A DNA stretch of 64,000 nucleotides from Antilocapra americana (GCA_007570785.1 ML664199.1:22961907-23025906); one strand, 5' to 3'; shown: positions 1 through 12,245, numbered from the stretch's first letter. Notes: generated by a model from the letters alone, not told the origin. Numbers and translations are program-made.

Positions 1-850
1 AACGGAACTGGACAGATGCAAACACAAAAAAGAAATCACAATAAACCTGAAATTCTCTCCTGTCATGGTGCTTACTGCCCTTTATTTCACAAACAAAAGT
101 AGTTGAGCAACAGCTAAGTAGTTATTCATCTCAAACAGCCAAACTACCAGGCTGACTGCCCAGGGATCTCTATCCTCTCCCCGACACAACTACAAAAAAA
201 TTATGTAAATAAAGAATAGGAGGAAGCGCAAACTTGGCCACACTTGCCTCAGAGCACGGCAGAGAGGGCTTGATGTGAAAGAGAAAAGCTTGTTGGAGAC
301 ACAGAATTCTGCCCAGGCCACTCTCCCTACAACGGTCAAAGGGGCCACACGCAGCCCCAGGTACTGAGCATAATGTTCACAAAAATGAGGAGGCTGTCAG
401 CTGTTGGGAGACAAACGTCTCAAGACACATTTCTGAAGGAATGCAGTGATAAGGTATAGAACAGTCTGTGTGCCACTGTGTTGGACTCTTCCCCTTCTGA
501 AGTGGACTTTGCTTTCCTCCAGGATGGAAAGGATAGGATTGATGGGCAAGGACAGAAACCATCTCAGGAACTTCCACTTGGGCACCTGATCCAAGGCGGG
601 CGTTGCTATGAGAAGGTTCAGGATGAGGCTCCTCTATCTGGGATCAGGGGAGTGACTGGAGGCCCTGGGATGTCTGAGAATCTCTTCAACAGCGAACCTT
701 TAAGCTGGCAGCCTGGACTCTTCTATGAGCTCTCCCTTGGGTCACCTATAATTCCAGAATGATTTGTTCTGCATATGGCAAAGCCATCACCATAAGGGAG
801 ATGGAAAACTAAGGTCTGGCTTGCAGGGTGTTAAACTCGGGCTCTGGGCA
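1..850. other. Intronic sequence, nothing recognised
   Basis: Mixed-composition intronic DNA. No exon, repeat family or RNA gene recognised. The frame at 478-762 has no recognisable protein character. The last bases (833-845) form the left target-site duplication of the SINE that follows. Confidence 0.5.
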
Positions 851-1070
851 TGTGTGCTAAGTCGCTTCAGTCGTTTCTGACTCTTTGTAACCCTGTGTAT
901 AGTAGCCCACCAGGCTCGTCTATCCACGGAATTTTCCAGGTAAGAACACTGGAGTGGGTTGCCATCCCCTCCTTCAGGGAATCTTCCTGACCCAGGGATC
1001 GAACTCGCATCTCTTATGTCTCCTTCATTGGGAGGCAGATTCTTTACCACTAGCGCCACCTGAGAAGCCC
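851..1070 (-). mobile_element. Bov-tA/Bov-A type SINE
   Basis: The sequence runs from the typical GTGCTAAGTCGCTTCAGTCG end to a GAAGCCC end, so it is the reverse complement of a ruminant tRNA-derived SINE. Internal hallmarks include the TCCAGG..GAACACTGGAGTGGGTTGCC block. It is flanked by a 13-bp target-site duplication with one mismatch (aaactcgggctct at 833-845 and aaactcaggctct at 1071-1083). That indicates insertion by LINE machinery and fixes both ends. Confidence 0.92.
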
Positions 1071-2015
1071 AAACTCAGGCTCTTCATGCTGTCATTTAAG
1101 ACCTTTAATGAGATTTGAGAGCAAGGAGTTCCTCCTAAGATAAGTAACCTGTTGCTGACAAAAGTTGCTCACCCGTGAGCCCTAAAACCTCAAAGATACT
1201 CTCAAAATAAAGGTGACTCAGACAGAAATGCTGGCTCTCATTTCTCATCAGACTGGTAAAATCACCAGTTCTGGACTAAAGATTCAAGTGGAGGCCAGGG
1301 TAAGAAAACAATTTGTTTGATTCAGGTCCTCACAAATTACCCCCCAATAATTTACTTTGTCTCAGCTTTGGCCAGCTTGGGTGTTAGGAGGATTCCAAGA
1401 ATTATTTTAGTTTTCCATTAGAGGGCTCTCCACTCTCCTTTCAAGGAAAAACACTCTATCTGCCAGCCAACTTCTTTCCAGGAATGGGGAAAAGGGAGGA
1501 GGAGGAGGACCAGGGGAAAGGAGGACAGCGGGTATCCGTAAGAAATTCTGAACCCCAGGCTGACCAGCAGATCTGAGCACAGTGGAGCCACACAGACATC
1601 TTCGGAAAAGCACTCTGGAGATACAGGACCCGGCAGCGGATTCCTAAAAAACCTCAGACATCTGGAAAGGGTGGTGTCCGGAGCCAGAGCTTATATACCC
1701 ATTTCCAAATCCCATGGTTCTTCAGCAGCCCTGAATGGTTTACCTGAACTCTGAGCAAACAAGCTCAGGGAAAGAAATGCAAGAAACAAAGCACACATCT
1801 CTGGTCACTAAAGAAAAACAGAGAAGGGAACTAGGGAATAGAACGTTCAGAAAAACACCTTCCCTAAAAAACTGCAGTTAAGAGTTCAATGTGAGTCATC
1901 TTGGCTGCAAGCAGTCTGCCTGAGCGCTCCTAACTACCCCACGAAGGCCACTCTCCCTTCCCTCCCAATCCTTCCTAAGCAGGGGAAGTCAGACCCCCAC
2001 CCACCACCCTGAGCT
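1071..2015. other. Intronic sequence with a purine-rich patch
   Basis: No gene recognised. A GGA-rich stretch lies at about 1483-1530. Otherwise unremarkable mixed-composition DNA. Confidence 0.45.
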
Positions 2016-2078
2016 AGTGGAGGATAAGGGAGAAGAGGAAGGGGAGGGGAAGGAGGCAGAAGAGGGGGAGGAGGAGCC
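2016..2078. repeat. Polypurine tract (GGA/GAA-rich)
   Basis: An almost unbroken run of G and A on the plus strand, just left of the L2 fragment. It explains the Glu-rich and Gly-rich open frame read through it, which is not a gene. Confidence 0.75.
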
Positions 2079-2334
2079 GCCCACAGCTTGGACCAAGCAC
2101 CCCATCCTCCCAAGCACCCCTAATGCATTCCCCAGCCCAGAGAACATCCACCAAACCAGACCTCTCAGGGTCTACCTTAACTCCTCTCATCCACATCCAG
2201 TTTGTCAGCAAATTCCATTGGTTTTAGCCTCAGAATATGTCCAGATTCCTACTCCTTCTCATATCTCCAGCACCCTTATCCCAGCTGCTGTCATCTTGCC
2301 TGGATTTTGGTGACAGTTTTCTGACTGATTAAGC

Positions 2335-2552
2335 CTCACCTCCCCTGGTGGCTCAGACGGTAAAGAATCTGCCTGCAATGTGAGACACCAGAGTTCGATC
2401 CCTGGGTTGGGAAGATCCCCTGGAGAAGGGAACAGCAACCCACTCCAGTATTCTTGCCTGGAGAATCCCATGGACAGAAAAGTCTGATGGGCTATGGTCC
2501 GTGGGGTTGCAAAGAGTCGTACATGACTGAGTGACTAACACTTCCACTTTCC
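2335..2552 (+). mobile_element. Bov-tA/Bov-A type SINE
   Basis: Forward-oriented ruminant SINE with the tRNA-like head 'cccctggtggctcag', the box-B-like 'agttcgatccctggg', the 'gggaagatcccctggag' linker and the Bov-A tail 'gagtcgtacatgactgag'. It is inserted inside the L2 copy, so it is younger than the L2. Confidence 0.92.
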
Positions 2553-2970
2553 CCACAATGAAATCTTAAAAAGCACCCAAAGTGACCTTGTGGAAACTAA
2601 ACCGCCTGATGCCACTCTTCCAGTGGCGTCCATCTTCCGTGGGGTCAAAAACCAGAGTCCTCAAAGCCGCCCACAGGCAGACGCTGGTCTCCTCCCTTCA
2701 GGCTCCAGCTTCCACTCGCCTCCTTGTCTGCTTTCACTCTGGCCACGGGGCCCCTCCTCCTCCACAGTCAGTCAGACTATGCACAGGTCTTCACATCTGC
2801 CGCTCACTCAGCTTGGAGCCCTCTTCCCCCAGAAACCCACATGGTGATTGCCTCACTTCCTGGGAGCTTTTGTTTCCCAGAGCAGTCCCTAACCAACCTG
2901 ATAAAAGCATGCCCACCACACAGTCCCTATTTTCTCTCCAAAGTAGTTTGGCCACCTTTTGACATGTTTT

Positions 2971-3184
2971 GTGTGCTGTGCTCAGGAGGGTCCAACTCTC
3001 TGTGACCCAGTGGGTTGTAGCCTGCCAAGCTCCTCTGTCCATGGAATTTTCCAGGCAAGAACACTGGAGTGTGTTGCCATTTCCCACTGCAGGGGATCTT
3101 CCTGACTCATGGATCAAACCCGTGTCTCTTGTATCCCCTGCATTGGCAGACAAATTCTTTACCTCCAAGCCACCTGGGAAGTCC
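2971..3184 (-). mobile_element. Bov-tA/Bov-A type SINE
   Basis: Reverse-oriented ruminant SINE, from 'gtgtgctgtgctcagg' to 'ccacctgggaagtcc'. Short imperfect flanking repeats (gacatgttt at 2961 and gacaagttc at 3185) may be target-site duplications. It splits the same L2 as the SINE at 2335-2552. Confidence 0.9.
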
Positions 3185-3355
3185 GACAAGTTCTATAACT
3201 CGCCTATATTCATTTATCTTCAGTCTCCCCAACAAGAATGCAAGCCACAAGAGCCAGAACATTTGAATGCTTTGATCATCACTATATGCCCAACACCAGG
3301 AACTGATCCTGGTACATGGAAAGTGTTTAAAAAATTACTGAAAATTGAATGAGTG

Positions 3356-4927
3356 AAACTCCAGAATTCCAACCTGCCAAAAGGCCACTCAGCCCTGGAT
3401 CTATAAAACCACCAGGCAGCCTATAACTGGGCGAACGTGGGCTTTGTAATTTGAGTTTGAGCCAAATGCTATTCTTCACCACCCACCCCTCAAAGGCCCT
3501 AAAGCCCAGGAGGAACAGCATCTTGCCTTAGAATGTAAACAGAGGGGTCAGCTAGCTTGAGGAATAGAGGAATGGGGAGGGCGGCTCTCAAGCAAGCAGG
3601 TCAAGACCAAATTAGAGTCTTTTCTTTTCCCTAAGGCTTATGAGGACCCACTAGAAGGAGAAGAGGCTACGAGCCTGGGGAGGTGCCAACCTGGAAGGAG
3701 CTTCCCACTTCCTGCAGCCAGCCACCCATCTAGGCACACTGAGACACAGGCATGCCCACCAGTGCTGGGCAGGGGCCCTGGGTCAGGCACAAAGCCCAGA
3801 GCAGCCAGCTTCCTGCACGGTGTTACTCGTTCTCCATCTGTGCTTTCAGGCACTCCCTCCTCTTGGTGGGGAGGGAGTAGACGGGGCCACAGTGAAGGGA
3901 CAAATTCCTCACACCTGAGAGCCTGGGATCAGCCAGAAAAGCTAAAGTACCTTTTCCCACCCCAGCGCACATTTTGACAGGTGAATAAATGCTCCCCGGT
4001 AGGCAATAACAAGAAGTCTGAATTTAAAGAACTTGCCAATTTGAAAAGTAATGCCATTCTCTATGACTCCACTCTATTCTGTTACCAATAAAACACTTAA
4101 AGATGCTATTCATGCAGACATAAAGTGCTAATGGCCACTTGTTAACATGTTTCATAATGCTAATATTTCCCTCTGATTTCCGACAGTTCTTTTTTTTTTT
4201 TTTCTTTCTTCTTTTTGGGGGCTATTTTAAGTTAACAGAGTGCTAATCTGATTTGAAACTGAAGGCTTAAAGACCTAGACTCTACATAACTGCACTATTA
4301 ATGACAACCATTGCTTTACATGTTGCAGCGTTTCATGAAAACAGTCATCACTCAGTCAAGGGATTTTCCAAGCCATAGAAAAGTGGTAATAAGTTGAAAA
4401 TGCAGTAGGCATAGAAAAAGCTTGTAATGTAAGACATGGGGTTGGCGGTGGGGGGGGGCAGCGCTAATTCTCCTCTAAGGTTTGTATACTCTGTCTCTAA
4501 GAAAAAAACGAATGGTAAAGCAAGTGGGAATTCATTTTTTCTTTCCGAACAAACAAATAAATAAGAATGTGAGGTGCTTCATCTGCTACACCCAAATCAC
4601 CAAGTTGTCCTTCCAGTAATGGGATAAGTGTTCAAAGGCATAAAGAATCGTACTTAGTGCTAATGGGGCCAAAGATAGAGGAACTCTTCCCAAGAAACAC
4701 AGTATCTCAGCGACTCCAAAAGGACTAAGTGTTCAGCCATCTGGGCTGGCAACTTGATCCAAAACAACTTGGAAAGATAAGAAGCACTGGCTTTGGGAGT
4801 TGCAAAGGGAGCTTTGTGGGCAGCTTCCCTGAAGAGCTGTCAGAAGAGGAAGTCTGCTCACCTGGGATGCTTTAAAAGGGGGCAATTCAGAATTCATAGA
4901 CCCCACTTTATAACTTCTGTTGAGGTG
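3356..4927. other. Intronic sequence, nothing recognised
   Basis: No exon or confident repeat. Contains a T-rich run (4191-4215) and a G8 run near 4451. AT-rich from about 3980 onward. Confidence 0.45.
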
Positions 4928-5085
4928 CTTAAGGCAGTGGCCTGACACGTTAGGAAGAGCATGAGTTTGAGATTCAGAAAAACCTATTTGGATGAGGTTA
5001 AGGCTAGGTAGCTGAGTGGCCTGGGCAAATCGCTTCAGCTCTCTTGGCCTGGGTGCTTTCCATTTTCTAGCTGCATGTCTGGCTC
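4928..5085 (+). mobile_element. MIR SINE fragment
   Basis: Sense-oriented MIR-like text: 'agagcatgagtttgagattcag', then 'gagtggcctgggcaaatcgcttcagctctcttggcctg'. This matches the MIR core order (GTTCGAATCC region, then TGACCTTGGGCAAGTTACTTAACC). It is degenerate, as expected for an old element. Confidence 0.65.
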
Positions 5086-5164
5086 TCAGGTACAAAGGAT
5101 TTGCCCTCACCCTACACACACATACACACATACACACACCCATCTCCTAACTAAGAAAGCTTCA

Positions 5165-5262
5165 GGAGCAGGTACTTGCCTAGCCTCACTCACCTCTGCA
5201 TCTCTAGCATCCAATACGGTGCGGGGCATTAGAGTAAGTGCTCAATAAACACATGCAGAATT
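5165..5262 (+). mobile_element. L2/MIR 3'-end fragment
   Basis: Ends in 'agtaagtgctcaataaacac', the typical 3' terminus shared by L2 and MIR elements. Too short to separate the two families by eye. A CA-rich simple repeat lies just upstream (5114-5139). Confidence 0.55.
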
Positions 5263-8200
5263 TCAAAAAATGAGCTTAGATGGTGTATGCTTCTCCTCTC
5301 ATCTCTAACTCTTTGATCCTGCGAAAATGAAAGCCTCCAATAACTTTACGTTGCTCATGTCATTGAGGAAGCTGCAACAGGGTAGACACCGGAGCATCCC
5401 TAGGTTACTTAAAGTTGGTTGGGAGCCTGGAGACGCTCACTGTCTGGTGAAGTCAGTTTATTTTCTTTCAGTTTCTCAACTATGAGTCACCTTTAATGAG
5501 GGGTAGGAGAACCGGCAGGTTTTACTGCAACGTACATCCACAGTGAAGGAATACACTTGACCACGCTACCCACCCACGTGGCAGCCTCTCAGTGACACAA
5601 GGAGCAAGGAGTTTCGCCCAGGAGCCCTTGCAGAGACGAGTCTCACCCCAAAACCAACACCCAGCGAGGGCAACGGTCACATCTGACCACACCACCACCC
5701 CTGGCAACCCCTGAGAGAAGCAGAGAAAGGATGGCCCACAGAACAGTGACACCTGAGGGAGAGTTTTGAGGACTAACCCAACCCCCCATCAAAATCCATG
5801 TAGAGTTTCTGAAGGGTGCTGAATGACTCTCTTTTTCATCCAGCACTACTCTCTAAAAGGCCTGTACCTGGGAGGAGAACCAAAGAAAGGGGCTCGGGCG
5901 CTAAGTAGGTTTGAGGCACACCCCGATCCTGCCGCAACATCTTATCTATGCAGTCAATCCCACTCCAAGGCGGGGGGATGTGGGAGAAGAAGGGAAAGAG
6001 GAGTTTGGTCCTAGCAGGGGCACCAGATAGAATTCTTGCCCCTGGAGACCCACTCCTCAGGGGTGGTCACAGCCGGATGGTGAGAGAGATGCTGCTTCCA
6101 TGCCTCCCCACCCCTGTGGCTTCTCCGCAGCCCAAGCCACTGCCCAAGGCCCCGAAGCCAACACCCTTGGGAGCAGCTCTGGCAGGCCTAGGGGCTGGGT
6201 CAACCTCCAGCAAGAACTCCTACTTATTCCCTCTTGTTGGAGCACATTTTTAAATGCTTCCAGAAGCCTTCCTGTCCTGCCCTTTCCCTCTGGATCCCCT
6301 CACCCTCCAAGGACTGGTTGCCCATTCTCGCCCACAGCAGAATCAACCTATCCCTGGCCAGGAGGGGAAGAAGTCACCCACCACAACCAACACCCCCATC
6401 ACTCCAGTATCGGGAAATAGTAGCAAGACCCAGCTCTGGAACGGAGCACAGCTGGGTTAACACCTGCAACAGGGTCCCGTGCCACTAATACCCTTCCAGC
6501 CAGCAGTGCTCTGGTGGCTCTCCAGGAGGAAGATGCTGGGCCACATCTAGGGGTGCAGGTGGGCGCAGGTCCCACCAAGAGGTAACCTGACAGAGATCAC
6601 AGCTCACCTAGAAGGCTGTGGGTTGCCCTGGCCCCTGGTAGGACAGCAGTCCTGCCTGGTCCTTCCTGCTGAGCAGCCCACTTCTGGACAGTCCTGGGAC
6701 CTGGAGAACAAGCCACCCGAATGCAGAATTCAACTGAGCTTCTTTTCCTTATGGAAAAAACCAGAGCTGTGCACATAAATCCAGCTGGTCTAAATGACTC
6801 CTCCCAACACACTGAACAGAGTGATGCGAAGGGAGGATTTCCCTACTCAAACATCAAAGTTCTTGCATACACACACACCAAAAACAACAAGAAAAAGACA
6901 GGATCACCCTCAGCGCCGACTCTGCATGAGCCAGCACTGCAAGAAGGAAGAGCAGGACTCAGGCCCTCTGAACACAGCCCTGCTCCTGGCATGCTCCTGT
7001 TTGCAGGATGCAGCTCCCAGCTTCCCCTTCCCTCAGGGACCCCCTAGCTGCCATCTCCACATCTGCCCAGCCCCAAGGAGCCTCCCTGCACCCACTGTCA
7101 TGTGACAAGGGGCAGGAACTATAAGCAGAGACCTTACTGCTTGGCCAAGAGAAAAGGTGACCACAGAGTGAAGGACGTGAAGATACCTCCCTCCAGCCCA
7201 ATTCCAAGCTTTCCCATCTTCTCCCCAGACAACGCAGGGCAGATAAAATTGCCTAGCCTCGCTCAGCACCTTTCCACTTCTGGAAGCCGAGGCATGGATT
7301 CAAAGCCTGGCCTTTACATTTTCCACCAGTTGGAGTACGATTTAAATACCGTAATGATGTGCAGCTTGAAAACACAAAAAATAAAGAACAACTCCCGCTC
7401 TCAAAAAGCTTATATTGTAGTTTGAGGAGGAGAAGACACCAACCCCTCGCACAAACTCATGTGGATACATGGACACCAGCTCACTGATCCCAGAGCCATA
7501 CTCTCTCCAAGGACAGCACCCGCCAGGGCGGTGCCAGGTCTACACTCAAACACCCTTATTGAAGTTACACTTCTGCAGTGGGGGCCTCGGAGACGCAGCC
7601 CAAGGGAAGGCAATCTGGAAACCAGTCTTCAGTGCATAGATGTAGAGGGTAGGCTGCATCCTTCTTCCATGAAATGTCACCAAGTGCTTTTAGGCAGGAA
7701 GAATGTGGCAGTGCACAGAGGGGTCTGATGTGGACACAGAGCTTTCCAACTGACTTCTGATCACCCAACTTCCCAGCTGCCCCATTTCTGCTCCTGACTT
7801 GAGTCTGGACGCAGAAGTTCCCAGGCCACTTAGCCCACTCTGAGGTCACCCCATGGGGATTACCAAGCCACCTCTGGGCTGGGCCGAATGGGAAGTGAGC
7901 ACGTCAGTCTGAGAAAGATCCCAGCAGGGGATGTTCTCTGGGCTCTGCTGGGCCCACATCCATGCAGGGGTCCTGAGCTACAAACATCTTGGAGCCTGAA
8001 GAGTGGGCAGCCCCTCTTCTTACCGTTTAATTTCTGTCTTACCTGACTGAGCTGGAGTACAAAAAGGGGAGGCAGGGGCTGAAAACGCAGCCTGTGGCTC
8101 TATGCCTGCAATTACTCATGCCACATTTGGGTGCTCTGAAATGCTTTCCCATGTCTGTAATGCTCTTCGTATCATCCTACACACTCAGGGAGGGTCACCT

Positions 8201-9644
8201 TTGCTCACCCCGGCACACAGAAGAGATGTGCCTGTGATATGCACTTGGGCTTTGCTTCACTGTTAAACACAATGACCAACTCCTATTACAACACGGGTTG
8301 TGCTGGACACTCAAAACAGACTTGGCTCTGCTGGCTCACGGGGAGTCTGGGCTCTGCTCCTCCAAAACCTACGTTCTCCAGATGTCAGTGGAAAGTTATG
8401 AACAGCCCTCTCCCCGCAGTAAGTGAGGCGAGAAAGGCCACTCACTGTGTTTCTCAGCCTCCATGAAGTTGTCACTGGGAGAGGGGCCAAGAGGGAGGAG
8501 GCACCTTCAAAGGCAGGATCATAACTCTCGGTCACGTGAAGCAGAGAGGTGGCCAGGGAACTTGGGACAGGAGGGGAGAACTAAGTTCAGGGTGGACACG
8601 GACAGACAAGAAGGTCTGGGAAGAGAGAGGTGCAGCATCAAAGTGGTTGGGAGTGAAAGACTAACTGCACTCAAAGACGGCTGACGAAGGTCTAGGGTTC
8701 CTAGTGGACATCAAGCTGAGTGTGAGTCATCAATGAAGCACTGCTTTCCTTAAAAAAAAAAAAACAAGCAAAGATACCCAAGTGCAGATGTAGCAGTAAG
8801 TAACGTGGAGAACACTAAGCTATCTTGTCATCGTACTCAGCAGTAATTAGACTAATGTTTGAGTAAAAGAGCTGGGAAATCAGGAAGTTCTTAACAGAGG
8901 GACAAAAATAAAAAATGGGTGGAAAAAGAATAGATATATGAGTTCAGGTTTAGGGATTAGAGATAACTCAGCAAAGAGCCATGGCAGGGAACAGCAGAGA
9001 ATTCTAAGATATCAGGGGTTTCAGCCCAGAGCTGGCGATGAGATACTCTGTCTTCTCTGGAATGAAGAGGAAAGGGGTTTAAACTGAAGTATAAAGGATT
9101 TAAGATAGACCAAAGTTACCTCCAGCTAATGTGAGATGCCTTTGAAAACAGAACCCTGGAGAAGGAAGAGGTTGGGCCAGCCAATCCTCAAGATCCATCT
9201 GCACCGTAAGGGGCGCCGCCACCCCAATTCCATCCACCCCATCTGTCCGATGATCTGCATAAAAACACCAGGCTGTTCTATGTGCACCTGTTGCAAACTT
9301 CAGAACTGTTCCTGGCGTGGATATCCCATCAGGAGACAAAACAAGGCAGAGGACGTGGGAAGGGACGAGGCAAAGCAACATGACCACCCTCTGTAATGGC
9401 CTGGATGTCTGGGTGTTTGTTGTTTGGTCACTATGGGATCCGTAGGTTAGCATCACCCAGAGAGCGCCACGATCCTCCCCGGCAAAGCTCCAGTTCTGAA
9501 AACCACTGCAGTCATCACACATAAGGCATTAGGAGTAGCACAAGTCTGTGAGAAGAAGCAGGAGAACCACGCTGGCTCCTTCTGGGCCAGGAGACTTGGG
9601 ACAGAGGATCAAAGATGAAGCCAGGCATGAAAGTGTGAGGCCCT
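5263..9644. other. Intronic sequence, no gene recognised
   Basis: About 4.4 kb of mixed-composition intron. Many short open frames on both strands, none with family resemblance or splice logic. A13 run near 8752. No confident young repeat. Confidence 0.45.
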
Positions 9645-9802
9645 GGGCTCTGTCAGTTCTGTCACTACCTGGTGAGTAGCCTGAGGAACTTGGCTTCCCT
9701 CTCAGCCTCAACCTGCCTCATCTGTAAAATGACACAGGAAACAACAGGACTTCATAACTCAGCATCTACAGGGAAGATGCTCAGTAAATATTTACTTCCC
9801 CC
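9645..9802 (+). mobile_element. MIR SINE fragment
   Basis: MIR-like order is visible: 'tctgtcactacctggtgagtagcctgaggaacttggcttccctctcagcctcaacc', then 'ctcatctgtaaaatga', then 'gatgctcagtaaatatt'. Sense orientation, old and degenerate. Confidence 0.65.
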
Positions 9803-10160
9803 TTGCACAGAGGAAAATATCCAGGCCCAAAGACTTGTACTGTGATTCTTCAGATACTCTGGTCAAAGAGGAACAAGAGCCTTGCCCTAAAAAGTCAACT
9901 CAAGGGAAGGAGAAGTATCTTTAAAAATTACTGAGATCTAGCCATCTTAAGTTAAAAAGACAAAATCAGGCCCGGGTTTTCTTTACAGACTCTCTCCAAC
10001 AAGGCTGGGCTTGACTTCACCTTGTCTGGTTCTCTCCACCAGCACCTGCTCCCCCACTGCATAAGGCACTGGGAGTAAAGATGGCACAGACCTGACTTTC
10101 AGTTCTGCATGGCTATGCCATAGCCCGTAGTGAAGTAAGTCCAAAGAATCACTACCACTT
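9803..10160. other. Intronic sequence, nothing recognised
   Basis: No gene or repeat identified. It ends in the left target-site duplication of the next SINE (agtgctaataa, 10161-10171). Confidence 0.45.
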
Positions 10161-10171
10161 AGTGCTAATAA

Positions 10172-10503
10172 GGGCTTCCCTAGTAGCTCAGTTGGTAAAG
10201 AATCCCCCTGCAATGCAGGAGACCCTGGTTCGATTCTTGGGTCGGGAAGATCCCCTGGAGAAGGGATAGGCTACAAACTCCAGTATGCTAGGATGTCCCT
10301 AGTGGCTCAAACAGTAAAAAATTCGTGACAAACACGGGAGACCTGGGTTCAATCCCTGGTTTGGGAAGATCCCCTAGAGAAGGCCATGGCAACCCCTCCC
10401 GTATTCTTGCCTGGAGAATCCCCATGGACAAAGGAGCCTGGCAGGCTACAGTCCATGGGGTTGCAAAAAGTCAGACATGATTGAGCAACTAAGCACAGCA
10501 CAC
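10172..10503 (+). mobile_element. Composite Bov-tA SINE, two units in tandem
   Basis: Two SINE heads follow each other. The first unit (10172-10290) stops after 'ctccagtatgct'. A second, complete unit (from about 10291) continues to the Bov-A tail 'aagtcagacatgattgagc'. A perfect 11-bp target-site duplication, agtgctaataa, flanks the whole (10161-10171 and 10504-10514). The dimer therefore inserted as one piece rather than by two separate events. Confidence 0.92.
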
Positions 10504-10809
10504 AGTGCTAATAAAATTTATTTATTTTGTAAGTGTCTGCATTAGCATTGACTCAATATTATGTCTGTAAAATGACTTTCCAACTCACCTGAATTTCAGT
10601 ATACTTGCTCAAGTGGGGCCCAGCCTGGGAGGGCACCACACGTGAGAACGTGAGTTTCTCACACGCATGGACCTGGGGGACAAGGTGAGAAGCATCGCGC
10701 ACCATCTGAGCATCACCACACACCAGAGCAGGGAGAGACAACACTCAGCCCATCCAAGAATACCAAGGAAATAGTAAGAGGCTGTTCATCATTATGGAGT
10801 TCCTTTAAA

Positions 10810-11140
10810 AAGTCCATCTAGTATATGTATACGTATCGTATAAGTATAGCTGATTCAGAGCTTCCCAGGTGACTCAGTAGTAAAGAATTCTCCTACCAAG
10901 TAGGAGACAAAGGTTCGATCCCTGGGTTGGGGAAGATCCCCTGCAGGAGGAAATGACAACCCACTCCAGAATTCTTGCCTGGGAAATCTTATAGACAGAA
11001 AAGCCTGGCGGGCTATAGTCCATAGGGTCACAAGTATCAGAGACAACTCTGATAACAACAACAGAGCTGATTCATTTTGCTGTACAGCAGAAACTAACAC
11101 AACACAGTAAAGCAACTATACTCCAAAAAAATTTTTTAAT
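10810..11140 (+). mobile_element. LINE-like 3' tail, split by a SINE
   Basis: The text 'tagctgattcattttgctgtacagcagaaactaacacaac' followed by 'gtaaagcaactatactcc' and an A/T-rich tail resembles a common artiodactyl L1 3' end. It is interrupted by the SINE at 10858-11064, whose target-site duplication copies part of it. Left boundary uncertain; family assignment from memory. Confidence 0.5.
10858..11064 (+). mobile_element. Bov-tA/Bov-A type SINE
   Basis: Forward SINE with 'cttcccaggtgactcag', 'ggttcgatccctgggttgg' and 'cctggcgggctatagtcc'. It is flanked by the perfect 10-bp duplication agctgattca (10848-10857 and 11065-11074). Nested in the LINE-like tail. Confidence 0.92.
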
Positions 11141-12245
11141 AAAGACCACAGACGTTTATGCAAAAAAATAAAAGTCTATCCAGATCCAGACTTAAGAGCG
11201 CCACAGGGCATCCTGGGGACCCAGCAATTACTATTCACACTCCAGTCAAACTAAAAGAACTCCAACAACCTGCTTCTTGGTAAAAATCAAGGCACAGTCC
11301 TTCAAGGCCACAGTTCACAGGGCTGCTTGTTGCTGACCTTCTGTGGTTCAATTTGAGACCTGAAGCCAGAGCACCCAGTACGTGTGTCTCCCCACGATCC
11401 ACAGCAAAATAAGAGCTATGGTCGACAGCTCCCAACCCGAGAACGAAGATGAAAAGCAGTGGGATTTCCCAGACTTGACACTCTGGGAGGTCATGCCAAG
11501 CCAAGAAGCTTCTTGTCTCCCAGGTACAACAAGGACCCTTCTAAATACAGGTTACCAAAAAAAAGCAGGTGTGAAAGTGGGGCAAGAAAGGCCCAGGCAT
11601 GTTCAGAATATGGGTATCAACATCTTTCAGGCATTTTTCAGCCTTTTTGATGCTATAACCTCCATATTAAGAGACATAAAACACAAAACATTACACCTGT
11701 CAGGTGCTGTGCCCTGAACTATCTCCAGGCAGCTGAAAGTCAGTACATCAGACTCTTAATGATGTGAAAGTTAAAGATTAAAAACATGTTGGAACACTTA
11801 ACTTCACACAGTGCCAGAAACGTGCCTATAACCTGTTAGGAGGGATGGGTGTGGAGCATCGTCCAAGGAGGAGGACAGCACTCACACAGCGAAAAGAAAA
11901 CAAGGCCCCCCCCCTTGCTTTCTTCCCTTCCTGCCTTCCTTCCTTCTCCGGGAAATTCCTCCCAAAATCTGACATGCTTCAAAGCAGCAGTTAGTGAACT
12001 GCTCCAGAGAGTGAGGTTGCAACCGCTGGAATCCTGAGCAGAAGTCTGAGGCCAATTCTGTCCCAACACGTGAGGTCAATGCCACTGGTTTAGACATTCA
12101 CGTGGGCATGGGAACGTGCTTATTCAGACAAGGCTCCAGGTCACATCCTGTGCTCTCCTGAATGACTCCAATAACAATAAAAAAAAAAAAAAACCCTGGA
12201 TGCTAAAAGACACTTTTTTCATTTAAAGAAATTTTTTTTTATGTA
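11141..12245. other. Intronic sequence, no gene recognised
   Basis: No exon or named repeat. Contains a C9 run near 11908 and an A15 run near 12180. The 111-aa frame at 11382-11717 has no recognisable family. Confidence 0.45.

Larger units (their letters stand above)
2190..3355 (+). mobile_element. LINE L2 3' portion, interrupted by two SINEs
   Basis: Text resembling the degenerate L2 reverse-transcriptase 3' region is visible before, between and after two younger SINEs. Examples are a 'cctggatt..tgg' block near 2300, 'ctcttccagtggc' near 2617, 'ccctcttcccccagaa' near 2818, and a 3' end around 3240-3355 that finishes in the L2-like 'gaatgagtga'. Removing the SINEs at 2335-2552 and 2971-3184 gives one colinear old element. 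The family call is from remembered consensus features, not a search. Confidence 0.65.

Noticed and set aside
851..1070. tRNA gene suggested by box A/B-like words in the SINEs
   Set aside because: These are tRNA-derived SINE heads; no cloverleaf with a full acceptor stem.
2791..3189. 132-aa and 127-aa frames
   Set aside because: Translation of a Bov-tA SINE and the surrounding L2; not a gene.
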